NCBI GenBank assembly: GCA_037013495.1
Contig: CM072804.1
Span: 36,186,501-36,250,500, forward strand
DNA: 64,000 nucleotides
Direction: 5' to 3'
DNA from: Hippophae tibetana
Taxonomy: Eukaryota; Streptophyta; Magnoliopsida; Rosales; Elaeagnaceae
Part shown: piece after piece, positions 11,530 to 23,701 of the stretch
Layout: each line of letters opens with the position of its first letter
Numbering within the stretch: position 1 is the stretch's first letter
The notes under the pieces: model-generated
Databases searched by the model: none
Seen by the model: the letters and a program-made list of their open reading frames with translations, nothing else
Told to the model about the DNA's origin: nothing
Translations under genes and position numbers: made by a program

Positions 11530-12735
11530 TCATCAAAGAGTAATGGATTTTGTGATATTCCCACTTTATTTCAAGGTGAGTGAGCTTGGTTGGCTTAGAA
11601 TCACCAGCATAGTGACAAAGAAACTGGGCAAAAAATAGCTAGTCCATATAATTACAATTCATTCCCCTGAATACATGAGCATGAAACATCCATCAAACAA
11701 GCAGTTTAAACTTCAGAGACATATGAATGGAGAAATTAAAGTATTATAAATATTACTGTAGTGTTGTCCTATGTTATTTAAAATTATATTCTTCTCCTAA
11801 TGTTATAATTTGAATAAAGTGTTTTGTCCATTCTTCTAGTAAATTATCAAAAATATGCATATCATAGCCCCACTTGCTTGTTCCAACCAAAGAAATATAT
11901 GTAATTAATTAAATTCAAAATAAGAATACTATCATGAACTCACAAAAAAATAACTTATATATACTAAAAGATTAGTAAAAGAGATTACCACATTAACATC
12001 CGAGTGATATAATAATAACCTTATCCCTTCGAACTCATATTAGCATTTTATTAATCTTTTGTCTATAAATATGAAGCTATTTGGAATCAAGTTGGTATTT
12101 TTAATGGTATAATGAGCTCTAAATATGAAATCAAGTGTAACTCCAATTTTTTACTTGTCTTGGTTGAGTTTTGGTGCCCTTAAACGTATGGAACAATTGT
12201 GTAATACGTTTATGGGCACCAAAACTTAACCAAGCCAAGTAACAAATCGAAGTTACACTTGACTTCATATTTAGAGCTCATTATAGCATTAAAAATAACA
12301 ACTTGATTCCAGATAACTTCATGCATATTTATAGACAAAAGATTAATAAAGTGCTACCATGATGTTGTCATAAGGAAAGTAGGCAAGAGAGATGAGATGA
12401 AGTTTGTGCAAAAAACAGGTCCATAAAACAATGCATTCCCCTAAATACATAAGCACATAAACATCTATCAAACAAGGGATTTCAGTCAAAAGAATAGAGA
12501 AATTAAATCATTATAAAAATTACTGTTATGTTGTCATAAGCTATTCAAGATCATCGGAATCTTCTCCTGATTCTTCTTATGATGATATAATTTGAACCAT
12601 GTGTTCTGCCTATTCCTCTCGTAAATCATCAAAAATTTGCTGGTCATAGCCCGTCTAGTTCCAACCAAAGAACTACATGTATTTAAAATCAAAATAAGAA
12701 TGTAATTTCATGAATTCAAAAAAATAACTCGTATA
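11530..12735. repeat. Direct duplication of the CACTA 3' exon region around a palindrome
   Basis: 11530-12034 and about 12363-12735 are diverged direct copies (shared CATTCCCCTNAATACAT, CATCAAACAA, TTCCAACCAAAGAA and others). Both contain the minus-strand C-terminal coding segment of the Ulp1-like gene. The palindrome at 12035-12362 lies exactly between them. Confidence 0.7.
12035..12362. repeat. Near-perfect palindrome of about 328 bp
   Basis: The two arms, about 160 bp each, are reverse complements with scattered mismatches, from TCATATTAGCA on the left to TGCTACCATGA on the right. Paired landmarks are CTTTTGTCTATAAATATG, AATGAGCTCTAAATATGA and TTTTGGTGCCC. The centre is at about 12197 (ACAATTGT) with no real spacer. 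A transcript through it would form one long hairpin. It could be a foldback MITE or an inversion duplication; no clear target duplication is seen. Confidence 0.85.
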
Positions 12736-13765
12736 TGTTAAAAATGTATATAATTGGTAAAAGATATTATCACATCTTCAATTGGAATTTTGATATTTAT
12801 GCTGATTTCGCTCATAAACTTCATGACATAATAACCACACATGACTCCATTATTTTGTTGTGAAACCTACAAAAAACAAGTGTACATGATTTTCCATATT
12901 CAAACATCTTTGTTATTCAATAGTAAAATTAATAAAATTATTAATATTTGCTTGTACATACCATAACTTTATGCCATATAAGCTTATAAGATATTTTAAG
13001 GGAAATGCCCCTAAACTTGTTCCAAAGCTTCCATACCCTATCAAAATTTAAAACGGTTAGTTTTTTATTAAATATTACAAAGAACAATAGAAGAAAAATA
13101 GCTAGCTTTATCTCTTACAATTCAACAACTGCTTTTGAATCTTTACTCAGTTCTATGGAAGCTGAGTCACTGTACCAAGCATGATTATTGAACAGATCAA
13201 GGATTAGCAATATCCAATGATCTTGGCCTTGTTCAAACCTTAGTAGCTAAAGGATTATCAACTTTTGATTTCTATTAAGCATTAATTCCCTATCACATAA
13301 TTATTTAGCTCTGATGCTAACATCCTTCTCTTGATATTGATTGACATATGAAAAATCATATAACATTGCTAAATGTGATGAGTGATTATGTTGAAGTCGA
13401 TAATAACATGCCCTATATAAAAGAAATATATAAAAGTAATTAGATAATATAAATATAATTATATATGTTCTACATAAATGAAAGAAATTTATTGATTAAG
13501 GACTCACCTTGTCCATACTTGAATTATACTTAAATCGATCATTTGATATTCAAATAGTTGCACAGTCCATCCATCATTTATGCTAGATGCCCTCGCAACA
13601 ATAGTCATCAAAGCGCCAAGATTTCTGCTAATATTTAAAGCATAATCCTAACTATACTTTTTCCAAGGCTTCTTCTTGAATGACTTAGTACGCGATGATT
13701 GGCCACTAGACTGAGTTTTACCATGAGATACTTGATTTGTATCTCTTAAATGTGCCGCATTTAAG
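12530..13765 (-). pseudogene. Ulp1-like cysteine protease (Peptidase C48) region of CACTA gene
   Basis: Minus strand. At about 13260-13180 the frame reads DHWILLILDL followed by HAWYSDSAS, matching the Ulp1/SENP HW(x)LLxxD...DS segment that holds the catalytic His and Asp. At about 12855-12795 it reads QQNNGVMCGYYVMKFM, matching the oxyanion Gln and nucleophile Cys (QxxxxxCGYYVM). A C-terminal acidic exon follows at 12680-12530 (QQIFDDLREEWAEH). An N-terminal segment at 13765-13500 is Ser/Lys-rich. Stops and splice-like gaps separate the pieces. C48 domains are often carried by plant CACTA elements, where their role is unclear; they resemble SUMO proteases. The four catalytic residues are still visible although the frame is broken. 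Confidence 0.65.
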
Positions 13766-13805
13766 AGTTATGGTATAATAGACTAAAGAAGAAGTATTAT
13801 GTATG

Positions 13806-15790
13806 TTAGTAACAATAAAAGATATAATAAAATAATAGTAGTAAACAAGTGTTATCTTTTAAGTAAAAAACTAGTACCACGTCAAATTTTAGAATAATTT
13901 GAATCGACGTCCAAGCCATATACTGTCCAACCGCCTCTTGGACTGTGATAGCATCAGAAGGCACAGGTAGTGGACAATCATGGAGCAATGATTGATCAAT
14001 TACTATTTTCCAATGATTTGGCAAATATTGATTATGAATCATCTGATCATCGCTCAATTGTTGTACCGTTCCAATAGCAACAAAGTCTGTTGATGAAGGA
14101 TGTTTCAACAAACATTTCATATTCTGTAACAAATTTAAGTGTTATATATAATAAATAAAACATATAATAAAAAATAAAAATAATAGATTATCTACACCAA
14201 AAATTAAAATCTTACCACATATGATTCATCAAATAGAGGAGGACTTCCATGTGGGGTAGCTATTGGATGTACATTCTTACCAAAACGTTCATTGTGATGT
14301 GATTGATGGTAAGAATGCGCAGATTGTATTGGAGAAAATGAACCACTACTTGATTGCATTTGCATTCCTGGCATAAAGGGAGGACCAATAGGATGACTAT
14401 ATCTTGTACTGGATAAAGGTTGAGCACCATGAGATTGCATGGGTGGTATGCCTGGTATGAATGGTGGCATGCTTGGCATGGATGGGTGCATGCCTAGCCA
14501 ATATGGCATGCCCTAATTGTAGAATGATGGCATGCCTGACATGTGTTGTGCTTGATATTCTTTTAAAGTGGCAATCTCACATAACATTGAGGCCTTAAAG
14601 GAGTTGAGTTCTTCTTCAATTACTGTACTTCTCCTTATTAACCATCTGAGGCTTTTGTTTTGGAATGTTAAAATACTCCATATAAACATCATATTACCTA
14701 CCTCGCCTAACACGACCAGGATGCTCGTGTCTGAATGCATGATATATAGCATCTCTCTCAGGCTCTTCGATTATTTCACCCCTAGATATTAGTTCTTGAA
14801 CAACACTTTACAAATAATAAAGCAAACAAACATATCATACATTATTACATCAATTATTAAAAATCATATAGACTTTGTGTCAACCGAAATTACTAACCAA
14901 CTTATTTAGTTGTTCTTCTCCTTACTTAGTCATCGGTCTTAACTTCTTCATTTTGGGAGTCTTTGTTTCTATGTACAATTCAGTTCGGGTAACCAGTTTA
15001 CCCAATTCAACTTCCTACATAAGTTATGAAAAATTTATTAACCATGACATCAACTTAAATTTAAGAAAAATAAATATAAAAATATTTATAAATTAACACA
15101 AATTAATAATATCATTCTATATCTAACTTTAGGATTTGAAGACCTCCCAATACAGTTAGGAAGAATATTATGCATTTGTATATTTTGATGTTCTTCCCTA
15201 ATAATTTGAAATTCATCCATACGTCTATAATCCACGAATTCTTTCCAAACTTGAGGTGTAATCCACGGGTGTCCTTGAAGGATTTTGTAGAGCTCTACTT
15301 CATCAAGTGGTTCCAAATATGGAAACACATAATTTCTTGCCAAGCTGGAAGTTTTGTATTCCTTCCACACCTTATTTGCAATCTTATAACACTTTATCTT
15401 CTAAGTGTCATCAACTTTATAATGATTGTATAAAAACACACTACAAAAGATTAGATATATATAATACAAAAAAGATATAATATATGTAATTAGATATAAA
15501 ATATAAGAGACTTACACAAATGGTTTTCCATATTTTTAACTTTTCATCTTCTTCAACCTGAGTCCAATCATTTATATTGATTGGTATACTTGACTTCACA
15601 AGTATACCAATAGAGGATTTCAATTGTTGGCCATTTTTCCCCATTGGATTACCAGTAGCATCAAATAGAAAGGGTACTCTATCATCTGGGTTAAATGGAG
15701 CATTAGGTATATTCACCCAACCCCTTTTTTTCAAATGCCCCAATGGATCATTTGGATCTACAAACTCTGTTACCCAAGAATCCATGAAAT
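13806..15790 (-). pseudogene. CACTA second gene, Transposase_24 / TNPA-like region
   Basis: Minus strand, apparently several exons. The first exon (15790-15505) starts MDSWVTEFVDPNDPLG, with a putative intron to about 15420. The next (15420-15130) contains the Transposase_24 signature WKEFVDYRRMDEFQ. Then 15015-14880 reads KLVTRTELYIETKTPKMKK, 14810-14700 reads RGEIIEEPERDAIYHAFRHEHPGR, and 14509-14204 is a Met/Pro/Gly/Ser-rich low-complexity segment. 14132-13870 holds LSDDQMIHNQYLPNHW and VPSDAITVQEAVGQYMAW, typical of the C-terminal half. Several frames are closed by stops (for example at 14513). It likely continues into the Ulp1-like region as one transcription unit. In En/Spm the accessory protein binds subterminal repeats; that role is inferred here. 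Confidence 0.7.
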
Positions 15791-15893
15791 ATCTACAAAC
15801 AATGAAGAAATATAAATTAATTGACAATTTTAGGAACATACATATATATAAACATTCAAGTTTATTAGAACAATATAGAACATACATTATGTT

Positions 15894-18800
15894 TAATTAG
15901 GTTGTTGATCATATACATATATTCCTTCACAATCACTTCGAGTCCATGACGAAGAATCATCATCATCAACTAGATCATCACATACATTAGGCAATTTGTT
16001 TGATAAATTACTAATATTGGTTAATGTATCAAGCATAGGGTCATCATCTTCTAAAGCATCACAATGGTAAAACTCTTTTTGTGGAGGCGTTAACACAACA
16101 GACCATCTTGTGTCAATTTGATTGCTCACGTAAAATACTTATTTTGAATGAAATGCTAACGTGAAGGGATCATCAGTGTAACTTATCTTGGATACATTTA
16201 CAAGGGTAAATCCAAAATCATCAATTTCATATCCACTATTGACAACATCTTCGAACTAATCACACAAGAAAACTGTTTCATGGAAGACCTCATAATCCAA
16301 TTCCCAAATCTCTTGAATTATACCATAATATGTTCTATTAGAAAATATAGGATTACCATCTTTTAAACTGGAAAATTGCATAGTTTTTCCAACCATCTTC
16401 ATACCACTATTCTGATTTACTTGGACTTTGTCCATAGTTTGAGTCGTAAATCTCGATCCATTAATTGTGAAACTAGAAAATGATTTGACATCGAATTTTG
16501 GAGCATATGCAAGCCATTCTAAACTTTCTATTATTTTATGATTGGGTTTCTTGAGTTCATCTCGAATCTATGTATACAAAAACATGAAATGTGTTTAAAG
16601 AAAAGTTTTAAAACATTGCATAAAAGTACTAATGAATTCTTGTATGTGAAACTTACATGGTTACGAAACCAATTAATAAGCTCCCGCTTATGTTCATCAT
16701 ACAACCATTTTTCTCCTCCTTTTTTTTGTAACGAGGATCGATCTTCAATAAGTTTAAATGCATCCTGTAATGTTATTAAAGATATATCAAGTAGATATAT
16801 GATTAGTAGTTAAATAAAAAATAATTTTTTGCATAAATGGAAAGGTTAAACATCACTTACTCTATGTATGGTTGTGTTTCATTATTATTTACCAAAATAA
16901 TTTGTTGTGCTTTTTCCCATCGAGTGCAATCAATAAGCAATTTCTTACTTCCACCAAGCATAGGGTTACCTACTTGGATCATGTGACGTTCTAAGAACAA
17001 CTTGTGCATAGGATTCCCAATTTCAGTGCAACCACTAAAGTATTTAGAACAAAACTCAATGGCCTCTTCAACAATGTAACATTCCACCATGCATCATTTA
17101 GGTCGATTTTTATTATTTACATATCCTTTAAGGACTTCCATATATCTCTTAAAACGATACATCCACCTTAACTAAGTAGGACCACACAATTGAACCTCTC
17201 GAACTAAATGAACACACAAATGAATCATTATATCAAAGAAAGAAGGAGGAAAATATTTTTCAATTAGACACAAAGTCTTTACAGCATCTTTCTGTAAAGA
17301 GTTTAACTCGCCAAATGATATAGATTTATTGCATATTGTATTGAAGAATGAAAAAGACAAATTATTGATAATCGAACATGTTTTGGAAGAATTGATCTAA
17401 TAGCAACTGGTAATAACTATTGCATTAAGATATGACAATCATGTGATTTCAATCCATAAAGTTTATTATCGATGATAGACACAAAATTTCTTAAGTTAGA
17501 TGAGTAACCATCAGGAACTTTCACACCCACCAAACATTTACAAAACACATCCTATCTTTTTTTGACATTGTATATGATGCTGGTGGCAAGTATGTTCGAT
17601 TCTTATCATTTTCCATCCTTGGTGCCAATTCAGGTCGTATGCCTAGTTTCTTTAAATCCAATCTTGCTTTAATTCCATCCTTCGTTTTTCCAAGTATTTT
17701 AAGCAATGTACCAATCAAGCTCTCACATACATTTTTCTCAATGTGCATGGTAACTAAGATGTGACGAATGTGTAGGTCTTTCCAATAAGGTAATTCCCAA
17801 AATATTGATTTTTTATTCCAACAACCATGGTCTACTGATTCTCCTCCTTTTTCATTTTCACCTCTTTCGTTCCCTACCTTAGTGAGTATTCTTTTTTTCA
17901 TCTTTCCATATCGTTTGAATGACAGACCATTCAATTGCCTTAATATCTCAACACCTTGCAAAGGTCGGGGTGCATGATCATGATCTTCTTCACTATCAAA
18001 CGGATTATTTTGGTATCTAAACTTGTATTCAGATGGAAAAAATATTTTATGTCTTCTATAAGACATCTTTCATCCGTGAAAAAGATAAGTTGCAGAAGTG
18101 TCATCACTACATATAAGGCATCCCTTGTAACCTTTTGTTGAATGTCCTGATAAGTTCCCATAGGCAGGAAAATCATTAATTGTCCATAAAAGGACCCCCA
18201 TCAAGTTAAAGTGTTCTTCTTTATGTGCATCATAAAAAGTTACACCATCATTCCATAATGTCTTTAAATCATCTATCAAAGGCTACAAATATACATCAAT
18301 ATCAACACCGGGTTGTTTTGGTCCTAAGATCAATAATGTTAACATCATGAATTTTCTTTTTATACACAACCAGGGAGGAAGGTTGTATGTTACCATAATT
18401 ACTGGCCAATAGCTATATCTACTATTAAGGGAACTATGTGGATTAATTCCATCAGTAGCAATGCAAGACAAAGATTGCGCTGATCAGATGCAAATTGATG
18501 GGATAAATAATTTCTAGTTTTCAATTTGGAGAATCACAAGGATGACGTAGCATCCCATCATCAGATCGATTATTTGAATGCCAAGTTAACATCTTTGATG
18601 TCTCTTTACTTTTGAACAACCTTTGAAAGCAAGGAATTAGAGGAACATACCAAAGAACCTTTGCGGGAATGCCTTTCTTAGGTGTTGTCTCATTTGTAGC
18701 ATGCTTCCATCTTGATTCTTTACACATCGAACATCATCTAATGTCTCATATTCTTTTCTATAAAGAATGCAATCATTTGGAAAAACATGAATCTTATGAT

Positions 18801-19255
18801 ATTCCATGCCAAATCGACTAAGAGATTTCTTCACTTCATACATTGAAGATGGCAATTCAATACCCTCAAGAAATATATCTATTAGTAGATTTAGTAATTC
18901 TGTGAATCCCTTGTCAGAAAAACCATGTTTTGCCTTCACATTGTACAAATAAACCAATCCCAATATTTTAGTGTATTTTTTGCATTTTGGATACAACATT
19001 TTTTCGGCATCTTCTAGAAGTTTTTTAAAGGTTTCGACATCATATTCAAGTAGTTCATCTTCAACACCATGAAGCATATTTTCTGTCTATACATTATGAT
19101 AAGATATATGTAATCCACTCACATTCTTATTTATCTCTTCCCCATGAGTATTATCAATATTTTCTCCATGATAATACCAACATTTATAACTCAAAAGAAT
19201 ACCACTACGGATAAGATGATACTTAATTTCATTATTACTATTTCTACAAGCAAAT
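15894..19255 (-). pseudogene. TNP2-type CACTA transposase, disabled
   Basis: Minus strand. The N-terminal part at 19255-18730 includes CRNSNNEIKYHL and WYYHGE. A frameshift near 18725 moves the reading to SRWKH...KKGIPAKVLWYVP...DDGMLRHP. The Transposase_21 core (about 18500-17560) has CIATDGINPHSSL, DVYL-PLIDDL, WTINDFPAYGNLSG and MHIEKNVCESLIGTLL. DUF4218 follows (about 17360-16990: FFDIMIHLCVHLVREVQLCGP, then MVECYIVEEAIEFCSKYF) and DUF4216 (about 16420-16100: DFGFTLVNVSK, DTRWSVVL). In-frame stops lie at 18521 (TGA where Trp is usual), 18283 (TAG where Gln is usual) and 18070, plus a frameshift at the A-run near 17553. Stop 15893 ends an acidic tail. The family encodes a DDE transposase acting on CACTA ends. 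Confidence 0.85.
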
Positions 19256-19904
19256 TCCATCTAACATCTAGACTTCAATTTCCCTATAGATCTACATATT
19301 TTTTGTAAATTTTTGTGCCTACAATCATGGTTGCTTTTGTTGTTAGCTACATATTTATAGTAAAAGAGTTATATGTAGTTATAATCTAGTTAGGACTAGG
19401 GTTGTAAAGATTTAAAACAATTAAAATGTTAATGTAACAAATTTGGAACTCTTTGGATAAAGCTAAGCTTGAAATTAGGCATTGGAATACAAATTCGACT
19501 TCGTAGGCTACGGTGCGCATTAACTCATGCCGCAATGTGACTTTTTTCTAGTTCTGTGAAAATTCATCCTGTGAGTGCTATGCCGTGATGCAATGTAATC
19601 ATGCCACAATGCACTCTTAATTTTGACAATTTAATGTTTTGTCCCCTTCTTGATGTATCTTGTATGAATGTTCATATTTAAGTCCTCCATTTTATAACAA
19701 TTATACATCTGATTGTGAGAATTTGATTGATCCTTTGTCTTTTGCATCTTTTAAGTCCAAAAAACCTGAAGTACATCTAAACATACCCAATGATTCAAAA
19801 ATACAATTTATAAAATAGTTAGGTTTAAAAATAATATTAAAAGATAATTCATTCTCTTAATTATGATAAATTACAAGATATGTGTACTTTTTAGGCCCAG
19901 GTCA
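19250..19904 (-). repeat. Left (3') LTR of the Athila-related element
   Basis: Aligns with 25019-25611. It contains a short region richer in GC with repeated CATGCCGCAATG / CATGCCACAATG words (about 19525-19615). The inner end is GGTCA, followed by a decayed polypurine tract on the minus strand. Confidence 0.65.
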
Positions 19905-20120
19905 TAACCCTTATCTAGCTTTTGGATAGTTCCTAGCAAGATATGCACTCAAAAGAGGTTATCAAAAATAAAATAAATAATTAAATTCTAAATTAAATTA
20001 AACCATTTTCATACATTGACACGTTGTATTTAGCATATGTTATAAGCTTTCAAATCCCTAGGGTGCCCTAATAAACGAGTTATAGTCTCTTGAGAGTTTT
20101 CAGTAATGATATACATAAAC

Positions 20121-21613
20121 ATCACAACTAAATTAAATTAAAATTACTCAAAAATAGGAAAATAAATAAAGACATACCTATCGAATCAATTATACATTCA
20201 TCTCAGATATTACCTATAGCATTCAACACATAGATTATTTAAATCTCACTCTTTATCAAAAATTAATTTCACTTTCGTGATTAACTCTTAGACATCCATC
20301 TAACCACAAAATTACGGAAATATGAAATGTGTAAGAATTGTAATCAGAAACTCCTTCAATTCACTCTCCACTAAAATAGAGTGGACACATTACTTTAGAT
20401 CAATAGGTCTTTGTCAAGTTTATAATGTTAGGCTAAGGTGTGGGGTTATGAAAGAATGGGAAAGTGAATCACAAAAATAAGTGAACTTTATTAAATTTAA
20501 ATACACCATTTTAAGTTGTAAAATAGCTCCATATGTTACCTAACTCATCCAGCTAGTATTTATCTTCACATGCATAGCTAAATATACTATGGATACAATT
20601 TCATATTGCAACAATTATAGTACTCAGATTACTCAATCATTCTTACACAGATTACTCAATCATTTTTCCCACCAATTATAAGAGCTTCACACTAAGTTCA
20701 ATTCACATTCAAATCATTCTTTATTTAATGTAAAAATTAGAGACCTCCATATATAAACTTTATCACAACTATAGTCCTATAATTGACGTATAAATTGGTT
20801 CAAAAAACACAAACAAAAAAATAAAAATAAAAGTTTTAAACAATTGTGTCTTAAATTTTTTTTGAAGTCTTAATAGAAATTTAAAAATAACTTTTTTCAT
20901 TCTCAACCTAAAATCAATATTGTCTCCGAAGAAGGGAGAAAGAAAAGTTACCATATAAGTAGTGGTGAATTGTGAAATTTTGAGCGTTAGGTTCATATTC
21001 TAAGTTGATCATATGTATTGATGTTAACATGAATTGAGAATTAATATGTACCTTACAAATAATACATCAGCAAAAAGTCATGAAATTAATAGGTTCAACA
21101 AAATACATAACATAATTCCAAAGTAAAAGAAAAATTACATCAAATACTAATAAAAGAAATAAAAATACAAAGAAAAAACTAAACCCACAAATTGGAAGAA
21201 TAAAGAAATAATTGTGATAGAGTGTGAGAGGAATAGGACTTGAAAAAGTTGATTTTTTTTGTGTTTGATATGTTATTTCTAGCATGGGCGAGATTTTAGG
21301 GTTAAAAATGTACACAAGCTGCAACGTACACAAAATCATGTCATGGTGTGAATAAAAAATGAATCCCTAGAATCCAACGAGAGACCAATGTTCCATGGTG
21401 CACTTAAAATCATGCCGCAATGCAACCCTATTTCACGGTCCTACTTTTTGACTCTAGATTATTGCGCCGTGGTGGAAATAGAACACTTTTAATTTTTTCA
21501 AAAATTCCAATTTTCTAATTTGAAAAAAAAACCAAAAAAGTTAAGAAAAATTACTTAGAAATAAAGAAAAAAATTACTAAATAAAAAATAGTATTTGATG
21601 ATAATGCATCATC
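20121..21613. other. Post-pol spacer, non-coding
   Basis: AT-rich interior of the Athila-related element. 21390-21480 repeats the CATGCCGCAATGC words of its LTR, so an LTR fragment may be embedded here. The short hydrophobic frames on the minus strand (20769-21339) are low-complexity and not credible genes. Confidence 0.4.
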
Positions 21614-21900
21614 TAGGGGTGTCCATGGTCTAGTTCGGTCCGGTTTTGTCTAAAAAAAATGTAACCAAACCGGACCATTCATATTACTCGGACCAGACCG
21701 TTTGATTTATAAAACGGTTTGGTCCGGTTTGGTTAGATTTTTTTATAATTTAATGAAGAATAATGTGAAATTTTTAATATATTATTAAATTGGTTCGGTC
21801 CGGTTCGAATGGTTTAAAATTAGTACAAACCGGACCAGACTGTTTGATTAATAAAACCATTCGGTTTGATCTGGTCCGGTCCAGTTTATGGACACCCCTA
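21614..21900. mobile_element. hAT-type MITE with perfect 8-bp target duplication
   Basis: The termini TAGGGGTGTCCA and TGGACACCCCTA are perfect inverted repeats. GCATCATC is duplicated exactly at 21606-21613 and 21901-21908. The interior is made of GGTCCGGTTTGGT words in both orientations. The 8-bp duplication and the GGGGTGT ends identify a non-autonomous hAT. Intact flanks suggest a fairly recent insertion into the older retroelement. Confidence 0.9.
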
Positions 21901-22049
21901 GCATCATCCATCTTCAACCTAAGTCGGGTAATGTCCATTACAATCAAATAACACAAAAAATAACAATAAACATAATATGAAATAAAAACTAATGTTCAAC
22001 TAAAAGTAAAATGAAAGAAATTCAATAGGTTTTTTACTATGTACCGCTT

Positions 22050-22544
22050 GGTTTAGCAGCTTAGCCTGACAGATGTAACTTCTACCAGAATTTGAAACCA
22101 TTTGAAAGGTCTTGGTTGAGATCTTTTCATTGTTTTCCAATATTCATATAGGTTTTCCCTTATTGAATTACCTTATGCCACAAATTATTTTTCCAATTTG
22201 TATGGCCTTAGGAGAAGAAAATTATCTCTCTAAAAATAATCTGGTCACGTTAGACCATGTGGAGATAGTACCTAAAAGGAGGTAATATAGTCATTTCTTT
22301 ACACTATTTGCAAATGAGAAAGGGAATGCTCTAAGATTAATTTTCTCTTCAGTGAATACAACTGATTTCATGGTAGAGCATACTACATGAAAATATTTTA
22401 AATGCTTATTTGGAACTTCTCCTACTAAGTCCTTGAAAGTAGGTAAAAGATGTATTAATCTTAATTTGAGTTCAAATCCTACCTCCAAGTTGGGGTACAC
22501 AATGCATAGGGTTTGCTGCTTCAACTCAAATGTATCTAATTCCT
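22050..22544 (-). pseudogene. Retrotransposon gag fragment
   Basis: Minus strand. The frame at 22524-22291 reads FELKLRLIHLLPTFKDL, KHLKYFHVVCSTMK and INLRAFPFSFANSVKKWL-like; it continues after a stop with LYYLLLGTISTW and LFLERIIFF. This is the retrotransposon gag domain as in Athila/Tat-type elements (KHLKEFHxVCSxM...AFPFSLxxxAKxWLYYL). The usual catalytic parts are absent; gag forms the particle. The 5' side is interrupted by the Tourist-like element at 22548; removing that element with one TAA copy leaves the reading frame open across the junction. Stops at 22290 and further on make it a pseudogene. Confidence 0.8.
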
Positions 22545-22547
22545 TAA

Positions 22548-23698
22548 GGTGGCGTTTGGTTCGTGGAATGGAATCGGAATCGGAATCGGAATCGGAATAG
22601 AATGGAATGGAAAGGAAACAATTTTGTTTGGTTTGACCACTGGAATCAAGCTCGGAATCAGGATTACAGTGTTTGGTTTGCCATTGGAATGGAATAAAAA
22701 AAGCTATAAATGACCTTAATACCCCTACATGCTGTAAAGTTCAAATAATGTCATTTAATTACTATTTTTTCGTGAGACAAAATACATTATTGAAATCATT
22801 ATTTTTCTAAATAATTATTACTTAATTAAAAAGAAATATATTATTAAAATTAAGGTTTAGGGTTTTGAGGTTTGGGATGTGGGATTTAGGGTTTAGGGAT
22901 TTAGGATTTGGGGTTATATTTGTAGGTTAAGGTTTAGGGTTAAAATTATTATTTTTCTAAAAATGGTTTAGGGTTTTAGAATTTTGGATTTGGGGTTTAG
23001 GGTTTTAGGATTTGGAATTTAGGGTTTAGGGTTTTGGGATTTATGGTTTTGGGTTTTGGGTTTTTGGATTTATGTTTTAAGGTTTTGGGTTTAGAGATTT
23101 GGGGATTTAGGGTTTAGGGTTTTAGGGTTTAAGGTTTAGGGTTTAGGGTTTTAGGATTTGGAATTTGGGGTTTAGGGTTTAGGGTTTTGGGATTTATGTT
23201 TTAGGGTTTTGAGTTTTGGGATTTATGTTTTAAGATTTAGGGTTTAGGAATTTTGGGTTTAGGGATTTGAGGATTTGGGGTTTAGGGTTTTAGGGTTTAA
23301 GGTTTAAGGTTTAGGGTTTAGGGTTTAGGGTTTTGGGATTTATGTTTTAGGGTTTTGGGGTTTAGGATTTATGTTTTAAGGTTTAGGGTTTTAGGGTTTA
23401 GGGTTTTAGGATTTGGATTTAGGGTTTTGAAAATTCGGGTTTAGGGTTTAGGGTTTTGGATTTTTGGGTTTGAGAATTTGGGATTTGTGTTTAAGGTTAT
23501 ATTTTAAGTGAGGATAAAATTGGAAAAAAAAGTTTAGATGGGAATGGAATTATGATTACCAAAGAGGGGAGAAGGAATTGTGATTCCTTCTATTTCAGTA
23601 ATCTGATTCCATTCTACCCTCCATTCCGTCCAACCAAACACACAAAATGGAAGGAATCAATTCTGATTCCATTCCATTCCCTCCAACCAAATATGGGG
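22548..23698. mobile_element. Tourist-like (PIF/Harbinger) element with TAA target duplication
   Basis: The left end is GGTGGCGTTTGGTTCG and the right end, reverse complemented, CCCCATATTTGGTTGG, both followed by GGAATGGAAT-type repeats. TAA flanks both sides (22545-22547 and 23699-23701). Subterminal GTTTGGTT and GGAATGGAATC motifs recur in both arms. The 1151-bp interior is mainly TTTAGGG-like repeats and no transposase is present. It interrupts a gag frame. Confidence 0.75.
22852..23495 (+). repeat. Degenerate telomere-like TTTAGGG array
   Basis: About 640 bp of TTTAGGG and variants (TTTTGGG, TTTTAGG, ATTTGGG), one orientation throughout. It lies wholly within the Tourist-like element, not at a chromosome end. 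Confidence 0.9.
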
Positions 23699-23701
23699 TA
23701 A

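Larger units (their letters stand above)
11168..19255 (-). mobile_element. CACTA (En/Spm) transposon, one terminus and both genes recognisable
   Basis: The left terminus is CACTATAACAAAAAAG at 11168, preceded by GTA (candidate 3-bp target duplication). At about 11230 there is a subterminal inverted motif, GTCGGTTCA...TGAACTGAC, as CACTA elements carry. Inside, on the minus strand, are a TNP2-type transposase pseudogene (15894-19255) followed by a second gene with Transposase_24 and Ulp1-like regions (12530-15790), the usual order in plant CACTA elements. The right terminus is missing: similarity to TNP2 stops at about 19255, where an Athila-related LTR begins. All genes are disabled. Confidence 0.85.

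Noticed and set aside
22852..23495. True telomere or chromosome end
   Set aside because: Degenerate repeats, flanked by TIRs and retroelement sequence on both sides.
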